DNA of 64,000 nucleotides, taken from assembly GCA_026214975.1 (NCBI GenBank), contig CM047815.1, forward strand, positions 83,968,800-84,032,799, written 5' to 3'. Of this stretch, positions 12,244 through 24,085 are shown piece by piece; the first letter of the stretch is position 1; each line of letters begins with the position of its first letter. The DNA comes from Gentiana macrophylla (taxonomy: Eukaryota > Streptophyta > Magnoliopsida > Gentianales > Gentianaceae). The translations under genes and the position numbers were made by a program. The notes beneath the pieces are model-generated. The model was not told where the DNA came from and did not search any database. It worked only from the letters and a program-made list of their open reading frames with translations.

Positions 12244-13632
12244 CCTCAAACTTTCCGGAACTTCTCAGTCTAGACATGATCTCCTTACTTAGTTTGGCAC
12301 CCTAGAAAGGAGTACAAGGAGCAAAATCAGCATATAGTACCCAAAAAAGACAGATTACTACTTGTGAAGAGGACCATTAAAAATTTTGACAGATCTTGAT
12401 TGGTCCACTCTTTCCAATCATATCTTCCCCCTTGAGCTCGTTCAGAGGCCTCAGCATCTCCATCAGCTTGATCCTAAGATCTAATACGCTTTGAAGCACG
12501 CCTAGTCTCAGCCGTAGTCTCTGCCAAAGCGGTGCGAGGAACCATCTGATAATCCTTGGTCTCCTCAGAGTCTTCGTCAGCAGGATCTGTCTCGATCGAG
12601 GGTACAGTTGGATGACTGTCAACAGGCTTGGTAGTCTGATCAGGCACATCTAGATTTATAACGGGATCAGATACATCCTGACCTCTAGGAGGTAAAGCCT
12701 CATCAGCGGCCTGGAGGATATCGGTGAAACTTGCCACTACAATTGTCAACAAGAAATTAAAAGCATGTCTCAGACAAAACATAAATATTCAAGAAGGAAA
12801 TCCTACTTATATTATATCTCTCCTCTGATAGCTCAACGTAGGGCTCTGAACCGGCAATTTCCAGACGAGCAGCATTGATTAAATTGGAACTGTAATGCCT
12901 CAGACCCAGGTATATGGGGGACACCCTGATGTCATTTAACAACTTCTTGTCTCTTTTGCCTTCCAACACATCGCTGTTTTTAGTTGAAGTGTTCCACTTG
13001 CCTAGATCCCTTGCAGTGTTGTGCCTAATGAAGAAGAAGTGTTTCTTCCAGTCGGAGAACGATTTGTCTGTTTTCTTAATCAAAGGGACACTACTCAAAT
13101 TATCAGTTCTCCTACAAAAGCAGTACCAGCCAGGACTCTTTTTAACCTGTTTGCATTGGGAAAAAGTTCTAAAAAGTACCAAAGTGAAGGGGGTGACAAA
13201 ACACCTACACCAAATCAAGAAACATGTAATGGCTCTAATACTATTAGGGACTATCTGACCAAGTCCTAAATCGTGATATCGAAGTATTTCCAGAAAGGCG
13301 GGAAGAAGAGGAAACCTGAGACCACAATCAAACTGTTCTTTATAAACAGCACAATACCCAACAGGAGGAGCAGCAACACTTTTTCCAGACGCAGGTCGGA
13401 TGGGGGCATAAATGTTCTTGTTTATCCCATACCTATCATAGATTTCTGTGATATCGGAATCCTTCAATTTGGAATCGATTGCATGACAAACCATCATCTT
13501 TTTCGTCTCGTTGGTCCTCCTTAATGCTCTTATGGGCGCAGATAACCCGGAAATATTATACTCAGTCGGAGGCAATTCGATAAGGGCAGGAACAACATGA
13601 GCAATCAAATGAGGGGGAGAATAGAGAATCAA
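12244..13632 (-). pseudogene. Antisense accessory ORF of Tat element (putative gypsy-type transposon domain)
   Basis: The minus-strand frame starting at 13632 encodes 291 residues. It includes IYDRYGINKNIYAPIRPA, FPLLPAFLEILRYHDLGLGQIVPNS, an aromatic GWYCF segment and WKKHFFFIRH. This order is characteristic of the plant family called putative gypsy type transposon (Pfam Transposase_28), often found as an extra ORF in Tat-lineage elements and frequently antisense to gag-pol. A second frame (about 12782-12474) gives the acidic linker. The remainder toward 12244 is degenerate, and the solo LTR separates it from the coiled-coil end. The frame stop after LSETCF may mark decay or a lost intron. 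Function is unknown. Confidence 0.7.
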
Positions 13633-13990
13633 ATGAGTTGGACACTTCAGGCTGGTCTTGATTCATAAGGAGTAATAGAAAATCATACAAAGAGGAAAAA
13701 GACTTACTTGCTAATTTAAGGAGCAAATCCACCAAATCTGACGTCTTTTGCCTATAAATAATGATGGGCGCTTGCAAAGTTTAAAAGATTTAATAGCTTT
13801 TAACCTAAAGATGGGACGTCTGAACTACGCATCGATTGAAGAGAAAAGCGTGTGCAATTATGGTGGCGTTTGAGATAACCAAGGCAAAGGCAGACATGCC
13901 ATCTGGACGGTACACGTGGAACAACCTTGAACCTTAGATCTTAATCCATCTGAAGTACTAGACCATATCGGTTAAGATCTAGGGGGACTT

Positions 13991-14415
13991 TGATTGGAGG
14001 TGACCCGAACAGGTCCACGTGTCAAGCGTATACGGAATGGATCAGCAGGACAGGATATAGTCCTACCTGACCTGGAGGCCATTGCGACCAGATGAACCAG
14101 GCAACTGGATATGATCCCAGATCCGACCAAGGCAGGTCCCTGATCAGAAGAAGCAGGTCGGAGACATACACATCTGGGATGAAAAGCAGTCATATGTAAA
14201 CGTAAAGACATGGTGGGCGACATATCCGCCCACTAACTCCAGGATCACGGATAACCGCCTGAACTACGGTTGGACTTGATTCCAAATATATATATTTGGA
14301 TACGTAGGCAGCTTATTCTTTAAGTTCAGTCCATACAAAGTAACACTACTCTTTTCTGAATCCTAGAGCAAGAAAGACCCAACTGTTTTTACCCGTTTCT
14401 TTCCGTGTTCGATCA
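13991..14415 (+). repeat. Putative 3' LTR of the Tat-like element
   Basis: A polypurine tract (CTAGGGGGAC, about 13979-13988) precedes TGATTGGAGG at 13991, the layout of a PPT followed by a plus-strand LTR. Inside lies a 20-bp perfect palindrome containing a TATA box (14281-14300), then TACGTAGGCAGC. The 3' boundary (GATCA near 14415) is a guess because no partner LTR survives. Position and orientation fit the Tat gag-pol upstream. Confidence 0.5.
14281..14300 (+). promoter_or_regulatory. TATA box inside a perfect 20-bp palindrome
   Basis: TCCAAATATA followed directly by its reverse complement TATATTTGGA. It lies where the U3 core promoter of the putative Tat LTR would be expected. Confidence 0.55.
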
Positions 14416-15197
14416 GCTTCCTTAAACGTCAATGCAGCTGCAGCTTAATTTGACCGAACCAGAAACTTGTGATGACGGCTTCAAAGATGACGGATCACCT
14501 GCAGAAAACTTGCCAAAGGAACCAGCAGAACTTACACAAAGCCGCGATTTGCAAGGTCTTTGCAGTATCATTTTGTCAATCTCAATCCTTTTGAAAGACA
14601 TAAACATACAATAATATGTAATGCTACAGAGTTTTGATTTTTGTCATTTTAAGTAGACAAGTGATACAAATAATTTTGAGCATTGAATCGGTTGTGCTAC
14701 TTACATACGAAGAAAAAGTGATTGAATGAATGACTTAAAAGTACATGACTATTAGTAAAATTTATTCGAGCAGGTATCTCGTAGAACATAAACGAAACAA
14801 CAAATTGCAACGGTGGTAAGTGGTAACATTTTGATTTTACTAACAATAAGATATTTTGATTTATAAAACGTTCTAGCAAAACTAGAGGATATATAGGTGA
14901 TACAAAAGTATCAAAGTAATATATTGAACACCTTCCATGCAATCTACCCAAACTATCATCTGAAACTGTTATTTATAAGAATATTATCAAAGACAAATTT
15001 TTTTTTTTTGTGTGTGTGGAGAAAATGGAAAACTCTCTGATAATGCTGAGGCCTAAGAATTAGCATGGACTTGGTTTTGGCTGCAGCATTCGGTTTTAAA
15101 CTCAGTGTGGCATTTCGTCAAACACCAACTAAAGAAAGCGGTTGAAGATGGAAGTTAAGTTGTTACAACAAACCAGGCTTGTTAGGTGCTGTCAACA
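14416..15197. other. Unassigned AT-rich stretch ending in a copia LTR fragment
   Basis: A 60-residue plus frame (14432-14614, MQLQLNLTEPETCDDG) has ordinary composition but no recognised family, and could be a host exon scrap. The middle is AT-rich with a T-run and TG repeat near 15000-15018. The last bases, ending CAACA at 15197, are read as the tail of a 5' copia LTR because a primer binding site follows at once. The LTR start is not identifiable. Confidence 0.4.
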
Positions 15198-15209
15198 TGG
15201 TATCAAAGC
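15198..15209 (+). other. Primer binding site, initiator tRNA-Met type
   Basis: TGGTATCAAAGC directly follows CAACA at 15197. This is the copia-type PBS with one change from the usual TGGTATCAGAGC. It fixes the start of the internal region of the copia relic. Confidence 0.65.
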
Positions 15210-17282
15210 TTACTGATACATTTCCGTGTGATCTTGTCCTTATTTCTTCATTCATCTTTCACAAGTTTTATGGTTCTTGTTCTAGGTTCCAATTGGCAGC
15301 TGCAAATCAAGTTGTGGTTCAAGGCAATAGCAATGATAATCTGAGCCTCATTCTTGTACCACCTTTGTTAAAAGGTTCTGAGAATTTTAATCATTGGAAA
15401 AGGCTATTTCTCAAGTTTTATCATAGAAAAGAAAGTTGAGTTTCATCAATGGCACTATTGTCATGCCTGAAGCAGATGATTTGGCATTTGAAGACTGGAT
15501 GCAGAACAATGATCTGGTTACTTCTTGGTTTTTGAATTCGATGTCTCATGCTATTTCTGTGTGTATGATGTATTTTGATACAACTGCAGAGATATGGTTA
15601 GATCTTCAAGATATATTTGGAAGAGGTGATGCATGTAGATTATCCAATATTGAAGAAGAAATTGAGAATGTGAAACAAGACTCACTATCTGTTACAAATT
15701 ACTTCACAAAATTGAAGACTCTATGTTACCAATACCTTAATCTGAGGCCCATTCCTCCTTGCACTTCAAACTATCATAGAGTTCCATGCTAATGCCCACA
15801 CCACTAGGCTCTTGAAAGGCTTGAATGAGAATTTTAGCTTTGTTAAGTCTTAGGTTTTGACGAAATTCCTCTCCCAGATGTCAAGATTGCCTTTGTCATG
15901 GAACTTATTCATGAGCATCAACTTAAATGGAACGCGGCCAATACCTATTTTGTCATTCTTAAGCAGTTTGGAATCATGTCACGCCCAATGCCATGTTTTC
16001 TAATCAATGTAAAGGATAGGGAAGAGGGAATGGTGGTCGTAGAGGATTTCAAGGAAATAACAAGAACCCTTACTGCACTTACTGTGGAAGATAGGGTCAT
16101 ACATTGATAAGTGTTATAAGAAATATGACTATCCTCCAAATTTCAAGTAGGGGTGCAGGTCCAACAGCTAATAATTCGTCTTATGATCAAGAAACCGAAG
16201 AACAAGAACCGTGCTTGAATAATCAGCAGATTCAACTTCTAATGGTGATCGTGTGGCATCTTTGATTCAAGATCTGCAACATTCAAGCAATCAAAGGAAT
16301 TCAATACTTTTGGCTACGGAGAGTGGTACATCAGGGCAAGGTATCGAGGGCAGTAATGTCCACTAGATCATAGATTCAGGGACAACTGACAATATTACTT
16401 TTTTTACAATATATGGTTAATATTAATGCTGTGAAGTATCTATTTGTGAAATTACCTAATGGATCTTTAGAGACTGTTACTCATATAGGGGACATTAAGG
16501 TCAACAATGATCTTGTTTTACACAATGTCTTTTGTATACCTTCGTCTGCACATAATCTTATATATGTTAGAAAGTTAGTAGATGGTGATAATTTTTCTTT
16601 TATGTTTGGTTATAACTTTTTCTATGTACAGGAACCACAAACTTTGAGGAAGATTGGTTTAGCTAGCCTATGCAATGGCCTTTAGGTTCTGGTGCTGAAC
16701 ATTCAATTTTTTTGAAACACAAAAATTTGCATGATGTTTCTACCAGGTGTAGTTCCTGTTACATGACTAGTCCTGATCTATGGCATTTTTATTAGGACAT
16801 ACTTCTACTGAAAGGTTGAAAGTGTTGAAAACTTTAGATGCTAGAATAAGATTAACAGATCATGATTGTACGATTTTCCATTTGGCAAAACAGAAGAAGC
16901 TTAGATTTCTTGTTAATAAAGTTGTTACTCAGCAATGCTTTGACCTAATACATGTTGACATCTGGGTTCCAAAGGTTCCAAATAGATTTTTAGCTGTTGA
17001 TGGTGATTCTTATTTTCTGTCTATAGTAGAAGATCATAGAAAATATGCCTGGATTTTCTTAATGAAAACTAAAGATCAAGAAAATGAGTTATTACAGTAG
17101 TTTTGTGTATTTGTTCAAACACAGTTTTATAGATGTGTTAAGACCATATGGTCCGATCAATGTGCTGAACTCACACTGAAGGCCTTTTATAGACCAAAAA
17201 GGCATTGTTCATCAAATGACATGCACTAGATTACCACAACAAAATGGCTTAATTGAAAGGAAAGGTCAACATATCATGAATG
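15210..17282 (+). pseudogene. Ty1/copia gag-protease-integrase relic (family C)
   Basis: Broken plus-strand frames follow copia order. Gag has LSLILVPPLLKGSENFNHWK near 15340-15400, then FINGTIVMPEADD and WLDLQDIFGRGD. A zinc knuckle (YCTYCGR, GHT) is near 16074-16120 with a frame change inside it. The protease has IIDSGTTDNIT near 16365. A pre-integrase LGHTSTERLK-like segment is near 16790, and integrase has CFDLIHVDIWVP and YFLSIVEDH near 16940-17040. A TAG at 17098 and further shifts break the core before ERKGQHIMNV at 17282. There an LTR of another family (B) begins, so the rest of pol was cut off or displaced. Confidence 0.85.
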
Positions 17283-17548
17283 TGTTGGAATAGTGTTCTA
17301 AACTCAATCAGGCTGGACCGGATCCGGCCGGGTCAGATTATTGCTACCATTTCTTTATATTTATACATATGATAAATGGCCATTTATTACTATATATTCG
17401 TTCATTTAACGGACCAATTACGATATTGTATATATAATAACATCCCTAGTGTCAAACTATGAAAGAGAAATTTCATAATAGTCATTATGGTTGATGAGAT
17501 CTCGACTAACTTTAAAAGGTTTGATACTTAAATGTCTCTAGTCCCATG
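17283..17548 (+). repeat. Family B copia LTR, first part
   Basis: Starts TGTTGGAATAGTG at 17283 inside the family C integrase. It is the start of the same LTR family found inverted at 21488-37425. It is interrupted at 17548 by the family A element and resumes at 46527: the near-duplicated CCATG (17544-17548) and GCATG (46527-46531) are the imperfect target-site duplication of family A. Confidence 0.85.
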
Positions 17549-19287
17549 TGTTAGATGTAATATCGTCGGATGGATCAAGATGCACCCGATTACGTAGCGG
17601 AATAGTATAGATCTAGTTAACCAAAATAAATAAAATAAAAAGATCTGAACCTACAAGGGGGTTTAGATTGTTTACATTTTTATGGTGTATAAACGCCAAG
17701 AACAATCTACTCGATCCAATGAGATGCCACTGTCTTCCGACGTGTATCTCCAAGCAACACCAGGTGGATGGAGTTTCTAGTCGCCTGACCTCCTTGATAT
17801 GCTACCTAGAAAACCCGAGGTTTTCTAAACTCGAACCCAAGTATTATAGCCAAAATCTCTAAGCTATAATACTACACAAATGGCGTGTTTTTCATTTGTC
17901 AAAATACTTGGGAGAACTCTCTTTATATAGGAGAATAATCCTTGTCCTCCAAGGATTTAATAATTAAGAGATAATTATTATATTAATCCTTATTCCAAAT
18001 AAAAGATAAATAAAATAATTATTCCGAACAAATTAGGATAAATCTTATTATTATCTAATATTCCATGAATTATCAATTAACAAATAAAAGATAAATCACA
18101 CATTAAATAGTTATCCAAGAAAACTAATTTCACTCTAATTTTTTAATTATATATGTGCCCCTTAATTAAAAAAATAAAGATCCACGCATTTTTGGACACA
18201 TTGGGCCGAGTCCACGAAAAATTTCTTTTCCATGTATTTAATTATCTAGTCCAACGAAACAATTAATCTACATATCAATTAAATAGTCCAATCCAACTAT
18301 TTAATTATAATTTAGGTGAAACGACAAGAAAACATATGCTATGTTTGGAGCCATGTCGGGGACCATGGACCCATATTCAGTAGCTACAATAACTTAAATA
18401 AAATTATTCATCAGACCGAACAATTATATCCAATCTATTAATTCCGGGATTACACCACCATAAACCCGAAACTGAACTCTGGTGAATATAGATATAAACT
18501 TACACTCACCTATGAGTTGATAAGCATCCACTGATATAATTTACATACGGATAAATCCTCCATAAATTGTTCACTTCGATTCAGGATATATCCGTAAACC
18601 TTTCTCGAAACATATTATCCTTATTTACCATTAACCCTATAGTGATCAATTAGTTCATAACTATTATAATATGAACTAGGCCCATCGATCATTTTCTAGG
18701 GTTAACAAATAAGAGAACTGTCTGTCTACTACCCGAGGGAAGGAATGAATTCCATATCTGTGAAAGCACAGACTACTCACTCATCCCAGAATAGAGCCAA
18801 CGAGAAGTGTTGGACCACATACTGTGAAGTGATCCTTACTAACACATCAAAATCTACCCTAGTCTAAGCAGTTTTCTGTGATCACCTCATAAGACTTCTC
18901 GATCACGGAATTATATCGAGAACTCGAATCAAATTGGTCCAGCCCTATATGATCATCATCATATATAAATGCCCCATTAGGTACCCTATTACCGATAGTC
19001 CGGATAAGACTGTCACACCTAAAGTGTTCTGGGCACATTATTAGCAAATTAATCTTGAGACCCGTACTCAGATTGATAAACGCTATGGACTAAGTTAATT
19101 TTAAGTACATCTCACTAACTCAATCCTCTTGTGTATAGCCATACACTGAGTTATGTGATTACATAAATGAGGTACTTAGGGTTTTTAGTAGTGTCTCAAT
19201 TTTAAGCATACATACATATAATAAGATGAATTATTAATTCTGTCCTAAAACAATTAGACAATTGTCTTTCGAGCACTATACCTAACA
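17549..19287 (-). repeat. 3' LTR of family A element
   Basis: 1,739 bp, TGTTAGATG...CTAACA. Highly similar along its length to 44751-46526. A reversed TATA-like stretch (TTTATATAG) lies near 17922-17930. The adjacent polypurine tract on its right shows that this is the 3' LTR on the minus strand. Confidence 0.92.
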
Positions 19288-19300
19288 TTCTCCCACTTGC
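19288..19300 (-). other. Polypurine tract of family A element
   Basis: The minus strand reads GCAAGTGGGAGAA immediately before the LTR. This is the usual copia plus-strand priming site. Confidence 0.85.
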
Positions 19301-21487
19301 ACGACAGGAAAGTGGGTTAATTGTTTTAGATCACACCCTTATATCTACAACATTCTCCCACTTTCTCAAAACAAGTGAAACATATCCCCAAGATTTATAC
19401 CCTCCAAGCGCATCTTAGTAATTCATCCTTCCAAGCACGACCGGAGTGTGCCGCCGCAGGGTAGGTCAGTGACCCGGCATGTACTTAGAGTCCGAATACC
19501 ATGTGACTCGGTACATTGATCAGGTAGGTTGGCTGCTTGAGTCAATCTTTGGGATTGAAACATCGCCCTTCAATCTTATTCGGTGGTAGGATTTCAATAT
19601 GCTTATGACCTCTAGTGATTGCAAAATCCTTATGAGCTACCTCTCCAATGTTTTCAAATGAAGTAGCATCGGCTTACTGGATAACACTTTATCACATGAG
19701 TAAACACTGAGACCGAGATTGATTTAACGATCATCCTCAGTCTGACCTAAAGCTAGAATCAGTGTTATCACTTATATTCTAGTTTTCACCTGATATACTA
19801 GTATATTATTCCTCATTCTCCCGAAGAGACTTGAGGATTCACTAAACATCCCATTTGGTATTCATTCGCAGGTTTAGATAATCAGTCCTGAGAGGTAGGG
19901 TAGACTATATTGTTGAATGTTGCATAAATGCAAGAATATCTTAACCAGGTGTATGGATGGGATTGCCAATGATCGATTCTTGAGAACTTGAGTGAATCAA
20001 ATCCTTTAGAATGAATCCCGATGGCATGTCAGACTATGACTTCATATAACACACCCATATTGTTTCCAACTGTTCCAGTGTTACCATTCACAAACACTAA
20101 TCTACATATTACTTTACTAATATTGATGCCCAGTCTTCGAAAGACTTATCAACATTCTGGTCATGTCCACATATTAAAATATATGACTTTGAAATGACCT
20201 AGAGGTTGGCTTTAATCCCCAAAGGACATAAGCTATGGCAGGCATCCTGCCAAAGGTTTATTCTGAATAAATTAAGATGCCGTTAGTCTCGGAAAAAGGT
20301 CTTAAGGAATCACTCCTATTTTTTTGCTTTGTAACGAATCCGTTATTTGTTCTTAGCTAAAACCCTTCTGTTCTGAATGAATTCAGATTCCCTTGTTAGG
20401 CAAGGAAGTCTTAGGGAATCACCCCTATTTCCTGCTTTCTGATGAAATCAAGCAAGACTGAGTGGTAAGAGAGATCACGATCTGGTTAACTCTCTACCTT
20501 TCAGGTGGTTCTATAAGAGTTTCAACAGAACTGGAGTATCAAACTCCATTCACAAGGTTATGGCTTTTAAACCAACCTCTATGATCAGGATCCTATACAG
20601 TCCACAAAGGACTATAGGTCATCAATCTACCCTATAGACCGTAAGGTCCTACAATGGGTAATGGACAAACCATACTCCCACTAACTTCGGGGTGGATCGA
20701 TACACTGATCTAGTTTAGTAGTTTTTATTAGTGTTATCATCAATTGCCGGTGTTGGATATGGACTGAACAAATCAGTTAGTAACATATTGAGTACAAATA
20801 CTTCAAGATCTAAGGTTGTTCTTTATAGACTTTATCAGAGCGAGTTTGACAGTATAACTGTCATTGTCTGATTTTACGAGTTTTGTAACCAACCTTTACT
20901 CAATGCATTAAGATATTTCATGATCTGAACGTGTATGCAAAATTTCCGGTCCTACCTTCAAGCACTAAATGATAAATGTCTATATTTACGGAGGTGAACC
21001 AAATTCACTCCGTATCCACAAATGTGTAGGCATCTTCTAGATAGACTTCTCGGTTTTTCATTAAAACGTAAATCGTTATTTTGCAACCAATATCTTAAAT
21101 AAGTTAAGCAGTGTATCGTAGCACATCAATAACTATATAAGGAAAATTTATGATGTATCCTTTAGTAAAAACATTTCACTGAGAGGCGGGTCGAGCATCA
21201 TTCCCGAAGACTACGCAATAACCTATTTCTGAGTATGGAATACTTTATCTCTGATAAAATCAGATATTTCCTCCAAATATTTTGGATAAACTTACCCAGA
21301 GTCTCGAATGATTGTCAGACAATATGTCACTACTTCAAAAGACTCCCACTAGCTTGTACCTTTCATAAGACCCCGAAGGTCGTTATGAACAAGCTATGCG
21401 ACTTCATTAAAACTATTACCCTTTCCCGATTGAAAGGAAACTTAGTCATTGTTCCTTTGAGACAGTGTTCTGTTGACTGGGAGATAG
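19301..21487 (-). other. Non-coding internal region of family A element (3' side)
   Basis: No frame on either strand looks like a retrotransposon protein. The 111-residue plus frame at 21235-21570 matches nothing recognised. GTGCCGCCGCAGGGT at about 19449-19463 recurs at 38932-38946 and, with one change, near 39131-39145 on the other side of the nest. ACTCCCACTAG-type sequence also recurs (20670, 21340, 37767 and 38140-38490). Very old pol remnants cannot be excluded. Confidence 0.5.
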
Positions 21488-22575
21488 TGTTAGGAAATCT
21501 ACACGGAAAAGCAGCGGAATTCAAAAATTTATTTCCTATCCACCCAAGATCGACTTCGTTTAAGCAATAAACAAAATAGTAGTAGACGGAGGTTACCTTG
21601 GTTGATCTAAAAGATCGACGCTTTGACCGTCTAAGGAGAGTAGTTCTGCATAGAGCTGCCCAAGTGTTTGGCCTCTACCGCTAGTCCACACGAACAGCTC
21701 GCCGGAATCCCATCATGGATTGCTATTGGAAAATTCCGGTTGCTAGACCGGCCATTTTTCCCTCTCTCCAACTCTCTCTATAGGATGCTCTCTATTTTAT
21801 ACAAGAACTATTTGTTCTTGGAATTGTGATGTACAAAAGAGCATGACACCATTCTCTTATTTATAGTGGAGGTGGCGCCATCTACAAGAGTGGAGGAGAA
21901 GAAAACCTTTTTCCCAATAAAATAAGGAAAATATAATTGATTTATTTATCTCATTTACTATAATATCTTATATTAAATAAATCTAGGATATTGTCAATAT
22001 CTTATATTGAATATTCCAAGATATTGTCAATATCTAATATTGACTATCTTTATTTTATTACCATAAATCAATTTACACATTGCTGGGAGTTAACTTTACG
22101 TGATTGCGGTGCATTTTCTACCCCCGTTTATCCCACTTTTAGCATGTTTCTTGGTGGATTTAGACCATCTTTGGGGTAATATCGTGAGTTTATAGCACGG
22201 GGAGTAATTCCGTCGCTTTGATGGTTTACTACCTCTTTTTATTGATATTAACCTCATTCCGAGCACCTTTACCCTCCGGAATGGTTTGTGTGTCTTGTTC
22301 GTTTATGATGTTGTAGGGCCTAGGTGACTCGAGGACCCGGAAGGCGATGTTTTGGACAAAGGGACATGTTCGTAGCACAAGAGTGGAGTGAAGAATCATC
22401 GACGAAACCAGAACCAGTCACTTCATGGGCATTTTAGCCATACTTGAAGGAATGTTCTGGACTTGTGGTCTTCATTTAAGTTGTAGAGGATTTAAAGCGC
22501 TTTCCAACGCATGTTGGATCACCTCATTTGGAGCCCTAGAAGTGAAGTTATGAGCAAAATCTGGGAGTGGGTCTG

Positions 22576-22830
22576 GGTGGCGTCCACCATTTCGGACGGG
22601 CGTCCATCGCATCTGAGAGAGTTGAGATTTTGGCTGGACTGGCGTCCAAAATGCCCCAAAATGACCAAGGACGGGCGTCCGGACAGGCTCAGGCCGATTC
22701 AAAAACTCGAATAAAGTCAAACGGGCGTCCAAGGGCTTCAAACGGGCGTCTACTCAAGAACAAGCTCCCATCTTCATGCATTTACCAGCTGAACTGGCGT
22801 CCAAAAGCCCTGGACTGGCGTCCAGGGCTC
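22576..22830 (+). repeat. U3 array of CTGGCGTCCA / ACGGGCGTCC motifs (8 copies)
   Basis: Eight short GC-rich motifs of the type TGGCGTCCA or GGACGGGCGTCC are scattered over 250 bp. The array ends about 30 bp before the TATA box. Several are near-palindromes (GGACG-CGTCC). Confidence 0.85.
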
Positions 22831-22857
22831 AGTTTCGGTGAATTTTCTGCTCTACGC

Positions 22858-22865
22858 TATAAGTA
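22858..22865 (+). promoter_or_regulatory. TATA box of 5' LTR
   Basis: TATAAGTA after TCTACGC; the 3' LTR has TATAAATA at the matching place (34916). Transcription would start roughly 30 bases downstream. Confidence 0.65.
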
Positions 22866-23969
22866 CCCCCCTCATTCCATTGCTTGAAAAAACTTCTTCC
22901 CTTAGCAAACCCTACTCCCCTTTTGCTCGAAATTTGTAATAGCTTAGAACACATTGATTTTATGTAGATCAAACACCTTTTAGCTTCCTCTTTTCATTTC
23001 TTAGATTATATTTTCACTCCAAACAACAAGTCTCCTACTTTTTGGTGATTCTCTATTTTGTACTTTTCATCTCCAAACTCGAATTTGCTGCAATTTATGG
23101 TATATTTCATCTCTCTTTTACTTGTTATGTCTCTTATTTACTACTTTCATTGCATTTTAATTAGTATAATGAGTATCTAATCCCTTTTCGTAGCCGGGTC
23201 ATGTGAAATTTGGTGAAATCACCCTTTGGGTGATGAAATTGGGAGTGGGTAGTGCTTTTTATTGTTGTTTCTTGCATATTCACGTCTTAGAACTTGTTAT
23301 AACGGATTTGAGCTAGATTAGCTACCTAGGTCAAAAACCACACACACCACTCTTGAGAGTGGTTCAGAGAGAGGGGTGTGGGAAAAGGGTTCTAGGATCG
23401 CGGTGTAGTCTCAGTTTAGTCGTTAAACCGAGCTCATTATGAGGTTACTCATTTTACGTTTAAGCGGCTCTAGTGCTAGAATTGTCTTGTTGATGATTTT
23501 TTTCTTAGGGATTGGTGATTAACATGGCATACGGTTTTAGAAGAGAGTTGTTCAGACTCTAACACCGGGTTTAGGAGTTTGCTCCCATGAGATTGAATGT
23601 GAGAGTTTGTTTGTAGCTACACACTCCCGATTTTGTCAATCCTTGGGGTTGAGATTAGCTATATTGATCATGGTTCGGCTATGTTCCTTACTCCTTCTTC
23701 AAAATCTAGTAGTCTAATCCTTCTTTCTCTTTTTAGACTTATTATCTTGTTTTACTCTAATTTCAACAATTATCCAACACATGATCACCTAGACTAAGAA
23801 TTACGTTCACTTTGGTATTCGCAAGCATTTGTCTCTGTGGGATCGACCTCGGACTCCTGTAGCTTTACTCGCAATCGACCCGGTACACTGCCGGTTAGAG
23901 AGATTGTTTAGTCACCGTTGTCTTGAGTATCTAATAAAATTTGTTTGGTGAAATTCAAGCTCATCAAAA

Positions 23970-23987
23970 TGGCGCCGTTGCCGGGGA
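23970..23987 (+). other. Primer binding site, tRNA-Asp type
   Basis: TGGCGCCGTTGCCGGGGA starts three bases after the 5' LTR end. It is identical to the site of the older relic at 5456-5473 and typical of Athila-like elements. Confidence 0.93.
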
Positions 23988-24085
23988 CATAGTGTGCTAT
24001 TTGTGATATCTTGCAAGTGAACCGAAGGCTTGGGCCTAGGTTTTATTTTACTGTTTTCTTGTTGTTTGTTTGTTTTTTGTAGTGC

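Larger units (their letters stand above)
22081..23966 (+). repeat. 5' LTR of the Athila-like element
   Basis: 1,886 bp. Starts TGCTGGGAGTTAAC, where the 3' LTR has TGATAGGAGTCAAC, and ends AAGCTCATCA. It contains an upstream cluster of GGCGTCC motifs, a TATA box at 22858 and the ACACTGCCGGTTAGAGAG block near its end that is shared with the older relic. Confidence 0.95.

Noticed and set aside
12244..13632. Reading the antisense ORF as a DNA-transposon transposase
   Set aside because: The Pfam family name is historical; there is no DDE triad and no terminal inverted repeats. The context is a Tat gypsy element.
14432..14614. 60-residue frame as a host gene exon
   Set aside because: No splice-site, homologue or neighbouring exon could be supported; left as unassigned.
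22576..22830. CRISPR-like spaced repeats
   Set aside because: Motifs are 8-12 bp, variably spaced and in a eukaryotic LTR; no cas genes and no regular spacers.
22511..22887. Overlapping frames on both strands within the Athila-like LTR (also 34506-34790)
   Set aside because: They arise from the GC-rich GGCGTCC motif array in U3, lie in both LTRs and have no domain; promoter-region shadows.
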